The notes beneath the pieces are model-generated. The model was not told where the DNA came from, did not search any database, and worked only from the letters and a program-made list of their open reading frames with translations. From assembly GCA_902778895.1 (NCBI GenBank), contig CACYZF010000011.1, forward strand, positions 1 to 64,000: a stretch of DNA of 64,000 nt, read 5' to 3'. Of the stretch, positions 25,593-34,453 are shown in pieces. Positions within the stretch are counted from its first letter, which is position 1. The number at the start of each line of letters is the position of its first letter. This DNA comes from an uncultured bacterium (lineage in GTDB: Bacteria; Verrucomicrobiota; Lentisphaeria; Victivallales; UBA1829). A program made the translations under genes and the position numbers.

Positions 25593-25630
25593 GAGGAGAG
25601 GGAGGGATAAGGAACCGGATCCGTGCCGGC

Positions 25631-26692
25631 TCAGAAGAACATCCACTCGTAGAACTGCACGAAGCCGTTCGTGGCTCCGGCGACGGGCGACGGCGTGTAG
25701 GTAAAGACGAGGCGGCGGCCGGGGATCTTCTTTTCCAGCTCTTCGCCGTATTCATCGGTCACGGCGGGCCGGATGATGACCGTGTAGACGCCGGACGAGT
25801 TCCAGCGCACGTAGTTGTTGATCTTCGTCATTACGGTGGAATCGGAAGTGAGGTTTTCGGTGAGCGGGACACGCTCGATCGAATGGAATTCCGCGATGGC
25901 CTCATGCAGGTCTTCCAGTTCGTCTTCCTCCAGGTCGCATGCGAGCACGAGCCAGTCGTCGGTCACGCCGAAGATGTCCGGATTGCCGTCGATGGTGACG
26001 CCTGCGTCCGCGGGCGGGATGAGGCGGATGTAGGACAGACGGCCGTCCTGGTCGATGGGGAAGAGATCGGTCATCCCGGGGATAAAGGCGAATTCGTTGC
26101 GGTCGGTGATCGCGCCGTTGCGCGGCAGCGGCGACATGCCCGCTTCGTAGTATTCATCCGCTTCCCAGCTGTTGGTGTCGGTCGGCGAATCGTCCGTGTC
26201 GATGTAGTCCGTGATGATGTAGTTGAGGTCTTCCAGCAGATCGGTGAAGTCGTTTTCCTCGTCGACGAAGTTCCGGAACTGCTGGAGCGCCTGCTGGAAG
26301 TTCGTCCCCTGCAGATTTACCGGGCCGGCGGCGTCCTTGATCGTGAAGATGACCGGCGTGCCATAGTAGTCCATATAATGCGGCACGGCGTCCGGGAGAT
26401 AGCGGTCGGTGTCGTACTCGCTGTAGTTGTCGACGTTGATCTGCTGCGGATTGCCGTAGAGCTGGCGATCGGCGGAGATCAGGAACTGGATGCGCTGCGC
26501 CATGCCCTCCAGCACGTAGTAGCTGCGCTGAAGCTGGACGAACGGCATGACGGTGAACGACGTGGTCTTGGAGATGGACATGACCATGAGCGCCAGGAGG
26601 GATCCGGTGGCGATCAGAAGCAGCACGGAAATCAGGGCAATGCCGGATTCCCCGCGGCGGAGGATACGTTTTGCAAGGTTACGGTTCATCAT
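25631..26692 (-). CDS. gspK: Type II secretion minor pseudopilin, GspK-like
   Basis: A 353-aa protein with a pseudopilin leader and a hydrophobic helix ESGIALISVLLLIATGSLLALM after G, the GspK/PilX form. GspK caps the pseudopilus tip and is the largest pseudopilin. The long acidic globular domain is about the right size. It has SAM-like helical features (ALQQFRNFVDEENDFTDLLEDL) where GspK has an inserted alpha domain. It is the last gene of the operon and starts within an ATGA overlap with gspJ. Confidence 0.85.
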   Translation of the reverse strand: MMNRNLAKRILRRGESGIALISVLLLIATGSLLALMVMSISKTTSFTVMPFVQLQRSYYVLEGMAQRIQFLISADRQLYGNPQQINVDNYSEYDTDRYLPDAVPHYMDYYGTPVIFTIKDAAGPVNLQGTNFQQALQQFRNFVDEENDFTDLLEDLNYIITDYIDTDDSPTDTNSWEADEYYEAGMSPLPRNGAITDRNEFAFIPGMTDLFPIDQDGRLSYIRLIPPADAGVTIDGNPDIFGVTDDWLVLACDLEEDELEDLHEAIAEFHSIERVPLTENLTSDSTVMTKINNYVRWNSSGVYTVIIRPAVTDEYGEELEKKIPGRRLVFTYTPSPVAGATNGFVQFYEWMFF

Positions 26693-27375
26693 TCGTCCAC
26701 CTCATGCACCGCGCCGTAGACACTGTTGCCGCCGGACGCGGCGGTCCTGCGGAGCCACTGCTCGGTCGTGCCGTTTTTCCATTCCACGGTCATCTGCACG
26801 GCCAGCGGGATGAAGTCGTAGTTTTCACGGTCCCATTCCTCGACCCAGATCACGACGCTGTCCTGCTGGCCGGCGTAAAGGAAATCCACGTGGTCGACGT
26901 CCGTCGCGAGGACTTCGCGGTCGTAGGGAAATTCGTCGTCATCGTCTTCGTACCACGGCAGGCGCGGGAACTTGCTGTATTCCGCCACAAGCTCGTCCGT
27001 CTGGTCGTCCACGTAGACACGCATGAAGAACAGGTTACCGCCGACGTCGTCGTAGGAACGCCGCAATGTCGTGAAATGGATCATGTCGGGGTACCCGGCA
27101 AAGACCTGGAACGTGTCGTCGTTCTCGTCGGTCGTCTCCCAGTTGAACGGGATCATGTTGCGGAAACAGCCGTCCATGACCTGGTCGATGTTCAGGTACA
27201 CCTGAAGCTGGGCGGAGACGCGTTCGGCGGACGCGAGCGCGCGGAAAAACGACCGCGAAGCGAACGCGATGATGCCCGCGATCGCCATCATGATGCCTGC
27301 CGCCGCGACGAGCTCCATCAGAGTGAAGTTGCTACGGCGGGTCCGGCGCTTCTTATTCCGGTTCCAGACCTTCAT
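26689..27375 (-). CDS. gspJ: Type II secretion minor pseudopilin, GspJ-like
   Basis: A 228-aa pseudopilin. A basic leader (NKKRRTRRS) precedes NFTLMELVAAAGIMMAI, where N replaces the usual G before F. The rest is a beta-rich GspJ-sized domain (SQLQVYLNIDQVMDGCFRN). ATG 27375 is used because an earlier possible start (27414) would be TTG and would lengthen the leader abnormally. The start overlaps gspI by 23 bp, and the end overlaps gspK. The letter J is assigned by order and size. Confidence 0.75.
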   Translation of the reverse strand: MKVWNRNKKRRTRRSNFTLMELVAAAGIMMAIAGIIAFASRSFFRALASAERVSAQLQVYLNIDQVMDGCFRNMIPFNWETTDENDDTFQVFAGYPDMIHFTTLRRSYDDVGGNLFFMRVYVDDQTDELVAEYSKFPRLPWYEDDDDEFPYDREVLATDVDHVDFLYAGQQDSVVIWVEEWDRENYDFIPLAVQMTVEWKNGTTEQWLRRTAASGGNSVYGAVHEVDE

Positions 27376-27802
27376 CGTCGTAGATGATCCTCTCGAGTTC
27401 GAGCGTGCCGACAACTTCCTTGCCGGACGTCTTCAGGTTGACAAGTTCAATGACACAGAGTTCCAGCGGCAGCTGTCCGTCGATGGAGCGGAAGTCGTCG
27501 GCGATCTGCTCGTCGGTGACTTCTCCTTCGTAGATGACGTTGATCTGGTAATCCTGGTAGGGGAAGAATTCCCGGTCGACGCCGTCCACGCCCGAGTTCC
27601 CGCTGTGCAGCAGCACATATTCCGCAGCCTGCGTCAGCATGTGCATGTTATGCCAGCTTTCCTCGGCTTTCGCGATGCGGGCGCGCGAGGAGGCGATGAT
27701 CTGGAACAGCGAAGCCAGCGAGATCGCCAGAATACCGATGGCGATAATGACTTCAATGAGCGTGAAGCTCTTCACGCCCGGTATCGGGTTGCGCCGGATC
27801 AT
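27353..27802 (-). CDS. gspI: Type II secretion minor pseudopilin, GspI-like
   Basis: A 149-aa pseudopilin with IPGVKSFTLIEVIIAIGILAISL near the N-terminus; S stands before F. It is short and acidic after the helix, as GspI is. Start ATG 27802 shares its first base with the TAA stop of gspH (TAATG) and lies behind GGGGGG. It lies between gspH and gspJ as in canonical operons. Confidence 0.78.
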   Translation of the reverse strand: MIRRNPIPGVKSFTLIEVIIAIGILAISLASLFQIIASSRARIAKAEESWHNMHMLTQAAEYVLLHSGNSGVDGVDREFFPYQDYQINVIYEGEVTDEQIADDFRSIDGQLPLELCVIELVNLKTSGKEVVGTLELERIIYDDEGLEPE

Positions 27803-28302
27803 TATTCCCCCCGCCCTTTCTCGCGTGAAACGACCGCGCCGGTCAGCTTCGCGACGCTGATCTCCATTGCGATGTCCTTGCCCGCGACGGCGAGGGTCAG
27901 ATTCCATTTGCCGGAAGCACCTCCGTCCGGATAGAACCGGAAAACCTCAAGCGGACGGTTTTCATCGGTCGTCAGCTCGAATTCCTCCGGCAGCTCCCAC
28001 TTCGCGCCGTCCAGGGGCACGAATCCGTCCTCATATTCCATTTCCTCCTCCAGATTCTGCGTGGGACGCGCCATGGAGAAGATGCGTTTCTCCGGGTCGT
28101 AGACGACCATGCGGTCCTCCCCCATTTCCATGGCCTTGTAACGGACACGGGAACAGAGGGAGCGGAATTCGTTCGTGGTACGCCGGATGAGGCGGGAAGT
28201 GGAGTCCGTACGCATCGCCGAGACGGCGACCGCCCCGGTCAAAACCATGATCACGATCACGACCACGACTTCGACAAGTGTAAATGGCTTCCGTCTCGAC
28301 AT
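27802..28302 (-). CDS. gspH: Type II secretion pseudopilin, GspH-like
   Basis: A 166-aa pseudopilin: MSRRKPFTLVEVVVVIVIMVLTG with P before F, then SMARPTQ and a C-terminal beta-rich domain (VFRFYPDGGASGKWNLTLAV) as in GspH/FimT. It lies 50 bp after gspG. Confidence 0.82.
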   Translation of the reverse strand: MSRRKPFTLVEVVVVIVIMVLTGAVAVSAMRTDSTSRLIRRTTNEFRSLCSRVRYKAMEMGEDRMVVYDPEKRIFSMARPTQNLEEEMEYEDGFVPLDGAKWELPEEFELTTDENRPLEVFRFYPDGGASGKWNLTLAVAGKDIAMEISVAKLTGAVVSREKGRGE

Positions 28303-28352
28303 TTTCGTACTTGAACTCCCGTTATGCGGGGGCGATGAGGTGTTTCAGGAGA

Positions 28353-28775
28353 TTAGAGTTCCCAGTTGGTCTGGTCGGCGTATTCGCCGTCGCCGCCTTC
28401 CTGCCCGTCGGCGCCGAAGGAATAGATATCGAATTCGCCGTGGTCGCCGGGGAAGATGTAGTTGTATTCAGCGCCCCAGGGATCCAGCGGGACTCTCGGC
28501 TTGATGTAGGGGCCGTCCCACTTTTCGGACTGGTCGATATTCTCCATGAGGCCCTGCAGGTCGGAGGGATAGGTCCCGACGTCGAGCTTGTACTGCTGCA
28601 ACGCATCGTCGAGGAGCTTGATCTGCGTCTTGGCCGTCGCGATCTTGCTCTTCTTGATGTAGTTCATGTACATCGGGGTGGCGACGGACGCCAGCGTGAC
28701 GAGGATCACGATCACGACCACGACTTCGATGAGGGTGAACGGTGTAACTCTGCGGCGTTGTTTTTGCGTTTTCAT
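28353..28775 (-). CDS. gspG: Type II secretion major pseudopilin GspG
   Basis: A 140-aa protein. PFTLIEVVVVIVILVTLASV is followed by ALQQYKLDVGTYPSDLQGL and PYIKPRVPLDPWGAEYNYIFPG, the GspG calcium-loop region (DIYSFGADGQEGGDGEYADQ). It forms the pseudopilus shaft. AAAGGAG precedes ATG 28775. A P stands before F instead of the canonical G at the processing site. Confidence 0.94.
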   Translation of the reverse strand: MKTQKQRRRVTPFTLIEVVVVIVILVTLASVATPMYMNYIKKSKIATAKTQIKLLDDALQQYKLDVGTYPSDLQGLMENIDQSEKWDGPYIKPRVPLDPWGAEYNYIFPGDHGEFDIYSFGADGQEGGDGEYADQTNWEL

Positions 28776-28838
28776 AAGGGTATCTCCTTTAGGATTGGGA
28801 TGAAAATGATTTCAAAACTGTATTGTCATATCCGGTTA

Positions 28839-30041
28839 TCATTCGACCGCGTTCAGATCCATCATGGCTTGGAAGATCGAGACCACGACGATGAGCACAA
28901 CGGAGGCCAGAAGCAGGATCACGGCGGGCTCGAAGAGGCTCAGCAGACGCTTGATCTTCGCGCGGGTGTCGCTTTCCAAGTTGTCCGCGATGCGCACCAG
29001 CATGTCGCCCACGTTGCCGGATTCCTCGCCGACGCGGAGCATCGGGACGGTCTCGCGCGGCACAAACGGGTTGCCCTGAAGCGTCGCGGAGAGTTTCTGG
29101 CCGGATTTCAGCTTGTCGGCGATGGGCTGGAAGGGTTCCGCCACGACCGGGTTGTGGATGATGCGCCCGGCGATCCTCACCGTGCGGATGATCTCGACGT
29201 GGTTCATGGTCATGATCGAGAGCGTGCGGATGTAGCGGCACATCTCCAGGTCGGAGATGATGCGGCCGATCAGCGGGATCTTCAGCTTCATCTTGCTGGT
29301 CACATAGTCGAACTGCTGCTTGCCGAAGATCTGGATGTAGGCGAAGCAGCCGCCGACGATCAGCAACGGAATGATCCACCACGCCCATTTCGCGAACGCG
29401 CTGAACGCCAGCAGACGGTTCAGCGACGGCGGCGTCTCGCGTCCCATGTCCGCGAAGATGGTCGCGAACTTCGGCACGAACACGGTGAACAGCAGGATCA
29501 CGACGATCAGCACGATGCCGAGGATCACGGACGGGTAGATCGAGTTCGACACGATGAACCCTTTCAGGTCGCGCGACTCGCCCATGAACTTATAGAGCTG
29601 GACCAGAACTTCCGGAAGGCAGCCGGACTCTTCGCCGGATTCGATCAGGTTCGCGTAGTAGTCGGGGAAAAGCGTGCCCTGCGAACGGATGAGTTCGGAG
29701 AACTTCTTACCTTCGTGGAGGCCCTGGCGCATGTTGTTCACGAAAGATTTCTGCCGCGGGTCTTCCGATCCTTCGGCGATGATCGCGAGGGCGCGTTCCA
29801 GCGGGATGTACGAACTCAGCAGCGGAGAGAGCTGCCGCGTGAATGCGAACGTGTCGATGCCGCCTTTTCCGAACAGCTTCATCTTTCCGCCCGCATTCAT
29901 AGACGCCTCGCCCAGGTACTGGACCGGGATCAGGCGGCGGGAACGGAGCTTGCTCAGCGCTTCGTTCTGGTTGTCGGCTTCGATCAGCACCTCGGTCGGC
30001 TTGTCGCGGCCCGAGGACGCCAGATATTTATACAGACCCAT
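28839..30041 (-). CDS. gspF: Type II secretion inner-membrane platform protein GspF
   Basis: A 400-aa protein with two T2SSF domains (AFTRQLSPLLSSYIPLERAL ... LIESGEESGCLPEVL; and RYIRTLSIMTMNHVEIIRTV ... VGEESGNVGDML) and three transmembrane helices near 170, 225 and 375. GspF links the GspE ATPase to pseudopilus assembly. AGGAGAG lies before ATG 30041. Confidence 0.95.
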   Translation of the reverse strand: MGLYKYLASSGRDKPTEVLIEADNQNEALSKLRSRRLIPVQYLGEASMNAGGKMKLFGKGGIDTFAFTRQLSPLLSSYIPLERALAIIAEGSEDPRQKSFVNNMRQGLHEGKKFSELIRSQGTLFPDYYANLIESGEESGCLPEVLVQLYKFMGESRDLKGFIVSNSIYPSVILGIVLIVVILLFTVFVPKFATIFADMGRETPPSLNRLLAFSAFAKWAWWIIPLLIVGGCFAYIQIFGKQQFDYVTSKMKLKIPLIGRIISDLEMCRYIRTLSIMTMNHVEIIRTVRIAGRIIHNPVVAEPFQPIADKLKSGQKLSATLQGNPFVPRETVPMLRVGEESGNVGDMLVRIADNLESDTRAKIKRLLSLFEPAVILLLASVVLIVVVSIFQAMMDLNAVE

Positions 30042-30059
30042 GCGGCTTCTCTCCTGTGA

Positions 30060-31691
30060 TTACATGTCCGCTACGGACCGGTTGGCTTCTTCCCTCGTCG
30101 TGATGCCGAGGCGGACCTTTTCGTCCGCATCCTGACGGAGCGTGCGCATGCCGTGCTTGACGGCGATCGCCTGCAGCACGCTGCTGTCTTCTTCGCGGAT
30201 GACGGCGGCGCGCAGATCGTCTGTCACGGTCAGGAGTTCGAACACGCCGGAGCGTCCCTTGAATCCCGTGCCGCCGCAGCGTTTGCAGCGGTTCGTGACA
30301 TCGCCCTTCTGTCCCATCGGGACTCCGATATAGCCGGAGCCGCCGCAGACCGTGCAGATCTTGCGGACGAGTCGCTGGGACAGCACGCCGTAAAGCGCGG
30401 AGGACACGAGGAAGGGCTCGACGCCCATATCCAGGAGTCGGGTCACGGCGCCGACGGCGTCGTTGGTGTGCAGCGTGCTCAGCACCAGGTGACCGGTGAG
30501 GGCGGCGTTGATGGCGATGTCGGCGGTTTCGCGGTCACGGATTTCGCCGACGAGGATGATGTCGGGGTCCTGACGGACGATGGAGCGGAGGCCCGCGCCG
30601 AACGTCACGCCGATCTTTTCGTTCACCTGCATCTGGCAGAGACCGGCCGTCTTGTATTCGACGGGGTCTTCGATGGTGATGATCTTTTTCTTGTTGTCGT
30701 TCAGCTGATTGATCACACTGTAGAGCGTGGTCGTCTTGCCGCTTCCGGTGGGGCCCACGACCAAGATGATGCCGTACGGGATGCTGATGAGCTTCTCGAA
30801 GTCGCGGAGGTTGGCGTCCGACATGCCGAGGGTCTTCAGGTCGAAGGTCAGGGCATCTTGGTTGAGGAGTCGGAGCACGATACTTTCGCCGGTGAGGATC
30901 GGGAGCGTGCTGATACGCATGTCCAGCTCCTCATGGCCGAGCTTCACGTTGGTACGGCCGTCCTGAGGGAGACGGCTTTCGGCGATGTTCAAGCCGCCGA
31001 TCAGCTTGATACGGGAGGCGATGGCGGGGAACTGGTTGAGCGGGCAGCTCATGATCTCACGGAGCACGCCGTCAATTCGGCAGCGCACGACCACGGCGTC
31101 TTCGCCGGGTTCCACGTGAATGTCGGAAGCGCCGTCTTCCAGAGCGCGCGTGAAAATGTCATTGACAAGACGGACGATCTTCGCCTCGCCGGCCATGCTG
31201 CGCAGGGAGGCTTCGTCGTCGGACTCGTGGAATTCCTCTTCCTCGTCGATGTTCTGGAGTCGGGAGAGCATGCGTTCCAGGTACGTCCGGCGGACGAACT
31301 GGAAGCTGACGGTCATGCGCCAGCTCTTGCTGACCAGGAACGTGATGTGCTCAATGGAGTACGGGTCGGCGACCAGGAAGAGCATGGTCTTGTTTTCGTC
31401 GGACCACTCGTACGGGACGCACAGGTTGGCGTTCAGGAACTCCTGCGGCGCGTTCGGGTACGGATCGGGCATCCGGAGGTCGTTCTCGTCCGGGGCCGGG
31501 ATGCCGTAGCACTCGGAGTAGATCTCCGTCAGCTGCTGCTCGCTGATGGTCCCCGCCCTGACCAGATTGGAGTCCGCATCGCGCAGATCGGCCGCGGAGG
31601 CGTCTACGGAGGGGTACTCCTCCGCAAGCGCGGCGAGGCGCTCGCGGAGTTTGGCCCGCATATCGGGGAACGAGTTGATTTCATTCGACAT
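30060..31691 (-). CDS. gspE: Type II secretion ATPase GspE
   Basis: A 543-aa hexameric ATPase. The N-terminal domain covers about 1-150. The ATPase part has Walker A GPTGSGKTTTLYS, the Asp box TIEDPVEY, Walker B region DPDIILVGEIRDRET and the His box TGHLVLSTLHTND. A zinc-binding tetracysteine module follows (CTVCGGSGYIG ... CKRCGGTGFKGR). It powers pseudopilus extension. It lies 11 bp after gspD. Confidence 0.96.
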   Translation of the reverse strand: MSNEINSFPDMRAKLRERLAALAEEYPSVDASAADLRDADSNLVRAGTISEQQLTEIYSECYGIPAPDENDLRMPDPYPNAPQEFLNANLCVPYEWSDENKTMLFLVADPYSIEHITFLVSKSWRMTVSFQFVRRTYLERMLSRLQNIDEEEEFHESDDEASLRSMAGEAKIVRLVNDIFTRALEDGASDIHVEPGEDAVVVRCRIDGVLREIMSCPLNQFPAIASRIKLIGGLNIAESRLPQDGRTNVKLGHEELDMRISTLPILTGESIVLRLLNQDALTFDLKTLGMSDANLRDFEKLISIPYGIILVVGPTGSGKTTTLYSVINQLNDNKKKIITIEDPVEYKTAGLCQMQVNEKIGVTFGAGLRSIVRQDPDIILVGEIRDRETADIAINAALTGHLVLSTLHTNDAVGAVTRLLDMGVEPFLVSSALYGVLSQRLVRKICTVCGGSGYIGVPMGQKGDVTNRCKRCGGTGFKGRSGVFELLTVTDDLRAAVIREEDSSVLQAIAVKHGMRTLRQDADEKVRLGITTREEANRSVADM

Positions 31692-31702
31692 GGCTAAGGA
31701 CC

Positions 31703-34345
31703 TCAGTAGTCAAGAGTGAACATGCGGGAGCTTGCTTTTTTGTGCGTGCCGTCGGCGGAGCTGCCCAGGTTGTCCTCGAAATCGTTGATGGCTTCGAGGG
31801 CGTCGTTGTAACGGCGGATCATGTCTTCCACGCGGCTCTTCTCGTTGATGATGTGGCCGGTGATCATGATCAGGATCTCGGTGCGCGTCAGCTCGCTGCT
31901 GGTGTGGCCGAGAAGACGGCGGATGAACGGGATCTCGTTGATGAAAGGCAGGGATTCGAGCTGGTCGGTGCCCTCTTCCTGGATCAGACCGCCGATGATC
32001 ATGGTCTGACCGTTGTGGATCGTCATGTAAGTCTTCACTTCACGTTCGGTGGTTTCCGGCGCCTGCGTGGTAGCGTTAAGCGTCATCATCTGCGCGGCGG
32101 AGAGTTTCTGATCGATCTTCAGGGTGATGAGGTCGGTACTGGTAACCTGCGGGGTCACGGTCAGCGTGACACCGGAATCCTTGAAGGAAGTGCTGGTGAG
32201 GAGGGAGCCGGAGCTGCTGGTGTCGGTCACGGTGCTGCCGATATACGGGGTCGATTTACCGACGTTGATCATGGCTTCCGTGTTGCTGGAGACCAGGAGC
32301 TGCGGGCTGGCGACGACTTTGAACATGTTATCGCCGGCGAAAGCGCGGAGATAGCCCAGCTTGTTGTTCGGATCGCTCGGATCGGCGAGCATGAAGGAGT
32401 AGCCGGTCTGGCGCGCATCGATGCCCGTCTCCGCGGTATCCGGGTCGAGATCGCCCCATTTCGTGCCCATCGACATGATATTGCCGCCCCAGCTGCTGGC
32501 CGCCGCGAGTTCGAGCCCGTACTGTATATTGTCGCCGAGCGTGACTTCGGCGACGGTGACCTGCAGGAGGACCTGCGCGGGCACGACGTCGAGGCGGTCG
32601 AGGAGCGCCTTGATGGAGGCATAGGTTCTCGGCGTGGTACGGATGACCAGGCGGTTCAGGGCGCCGTCGGAGAAGATCTTCACGGGCGTCTCGAAGACGT
32701 TGGACTTCTGGTCCGTCGTGGTCGAGCTGTATTCCGAATACGAACTGTTGCGGTTGTTGGTATTGGTACGCGTGGTGCTGGTGCCGTTCACGGTCTGCGT
32801 ACGGTTGCCGCCGTCGTCGTCGATCGTCAGGGATGTGCCGCTCATGTTGTAGAGCACGGAAAGGGCCTGCATGAGCTGCTCGGACTTGGTGTACATGACC
32901 TTGTGGACGAAGATGCGTTCCTGGTCGAGGGAGATCGTGCCGTCGAGGATCTCGATCCAGTTGCGGATCTCCTGCGCGGCCTCCTTGGTGGCGGCGCTGG
33001 CGATGATGAGCTGGAGACGGTCGATGGACGTGATCTTCACGGAGCCGGGCTGCTCGTTGTTTTCGTTGAGCTGCTTCACCACGAATCCGAGGGTCGGGAG
33101 GACCTCACGGAGTTCTTCGGCGATCTTGCTCGGGAGGATGTTCTCGCAGGGGACGACCACGCGGGACCACTTGGTGCGCGGGTTCTCGTCGAGGATGTCG
33201 AGCAGGTCGGAGAGCTTGCGGATGTTGTCCTTGTCGTCGACGAGCAGGACGGCATTCGGACGCTGCACCTGGATGCAGGTGGCGGTGCTGCTGAGGAACG
33301 GACGGATCTGGTTGATGACTTCCTGCGCGCTGGCGAACTTCAGCGGATAGAAGCAGATTTCAGCTTCGTCGAGGTTGGCGCGGGAACCGAGTTTGCTCGG
33401 CGGGAGGATGCGGAGCAGGCCGGAGTTTTCGACGGCGATCTTGACGCCGGCATTTTCAGTCAGGGAGACGAACGCGGCCCACAGATCGCGCTTGGTCATC
33501 GTGGAGTTCAGGTTCAGGGTCACGAAACTGCGGATGTCGGTGTCGATCACGAAGTTGAACCCGAGGGCATCGGCGAACGCGGGGATCACGTCCATGATCG
33601 GGGCGCTGTTGAACACGATGTTCACGGCGATTTCCTCGTCGCCGCCGCCGCCGCCTTCGATCTCCTCGTCGATCAGGATGGCTTCATAGAAGGGGACCGG
33701 CTTCTTGTCGGAGTCCTTGTCTTCCTTCTCGAACTTGACCGGAGTCTCGACCGACTCGATCTGTTCGGGCGTCGCGAGGTCGCGCGACTGTTCGCGGTCG
33801 ACCATGATCATTTCTTCCTTGATGGACTGCGGGAGGAGCGAGACGTCATCACCCTCGTACTTGTCATGGTAGAGGAAACGGAACTTGGCGGTCGGATCGG
33901 TCTTGTTGGCTTCGCCGTCGCCGGGATCATCAGCCCAGCCGATGGCCGCGAAGAAACGGCCGAGCCAGGTGGAATCGCCTTTTTCGGCGGATTCGATCTC
34001 TTCTTCCGCGGCGGCCTCGACGCCCTCGACTTCATCGGACGGGGCGTTCACGACCACGACGTTTCTGACCTCGACCTCGCCGTTCTCGCCGGGCGTGACG
34101 ATCGATGTCTTTTCGACCGTGATCCCGTCGGCGTTGGGGTCTTCCAGGATCACGACCTTGCCGTTATCCTTGTCCTCCAGGATCTTGCCTTCGCTGATCT
34201 GTTCGATTGCGGGGTTCGCCGCGCCGTCCGCCTGAGGGGAGGCGGAGTTTTCCGCCTCGTCCGCCGCGCTCGTCATCTGGGGTAAAACGAGCAGGAAGGA
34301 AGCGAATGCCGCACCGGTGAGGGTTGTGCAAATCTGTCTCTTCAT
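31703..34345 (-). CDS. gspD: Type II secretion secretin GspD with long acidic N-terminal region
   Basis: An 880-aa outer-membrane channel protein. Signal peptide 1-27. About 28-237 is an acidic, low-complexity region not usual for GspD. The N0 domain begins near 238 (VNIVFNSAPIMDVIPAFADAL), then N1-N3 (FYPLKFASAQEVINQIRPFL; TSIDRLQLIIASAATKEAAQEI), with a Ser/Thr/Asn-rich loop in N3 (about 515-550). The secretin barrel follows, ending in GLIQEEGTDQLESLPFINEIPF and LGHTSSELTRTEILIMITGHI. Typical GspD is 650-750 aa, so the extra length is the N-terminal acidic part. Confidence 0.94.
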   Translation of the reverse strand: MKRQICTTLTGAAFASFLLVLPQMTSAADEAENSASPQADGAANPAIEQISEGKILEDKDNGKVVILEDPNADGITVEKTSIVTPGENGEVEVRNVVVVNAPSDEVEGVEAAAEEEIESAEKGDSTWLGRFFAAIGWADDPGDGEANKTDPTAKFRFLYHDKYEGDDVSLLPQSIKEEMIMVDREQSRDLATPEQIESVETPVKFEKEDKDSDKKPVPFYEAILIDEEIEGGGGGDEEIAVNIVFNSAPIMDVIPAFADALGFNFVIDTDIRSFVTLNLNSTMTKRDLWAAFVSLTENAGVKIAVENSGLLRILPPSKLGSRANLDEAEICFYPLKFASAQEVINQIRPFLSSTATCIQVQRPNAVLLVDDKDNIRKLSDLLDILDENPRTKWSRVVVPCENILPSKIAEELREVLPTLGFVVKQLNENNEQPGSVKITSIDRLQLIIASAATKEAAQEIRNWIEILDGTISLDQERIFVHKVMYTKSEQLMQALSVLYNMSGTSLTIDDDGGNRTQTVNGTSTTRTNTNNRNSSYSEYSSTTTDQKSNVFETPVKIFSDGALNRLVIRTTPRTYASIKALLDRLDVVPAQVLLQVTVAEVTLGDNIQYGLELAAASSWGGNIMSMGTKWGDLDPDTAETGIDARQTGYSFMLADPSDPNNKLGYLRAFAGDNMFKVVASPQLLVSSNTEAMINVGKSTPYIGSTVTDTSSSGSLLTSTSFKDSGVTLTVTPQVTSTDLITLKIDQKLSAAQMMTLNATTQAPETTEREVKTYMTIHNGQTMIIGGLIQEEGTDQLESLPFINEIPFIRRLLGHTSSELTRTEILIMITGHIINEKSRVEDMIRRYNDALEAINDFEDNLGSSADGTHKKASSRMFTLDY

Positions 34346-34453
34346 CTTTGAGGTTCCGTTTCTTATGTAATTGTTACCGGCCGGGCCGGCTTTTTTTGTT
34401 TGTTTCTGAATCAGGTAAGTTGGTTATTCGGTATCAGAGTTCTGACGGTTGGA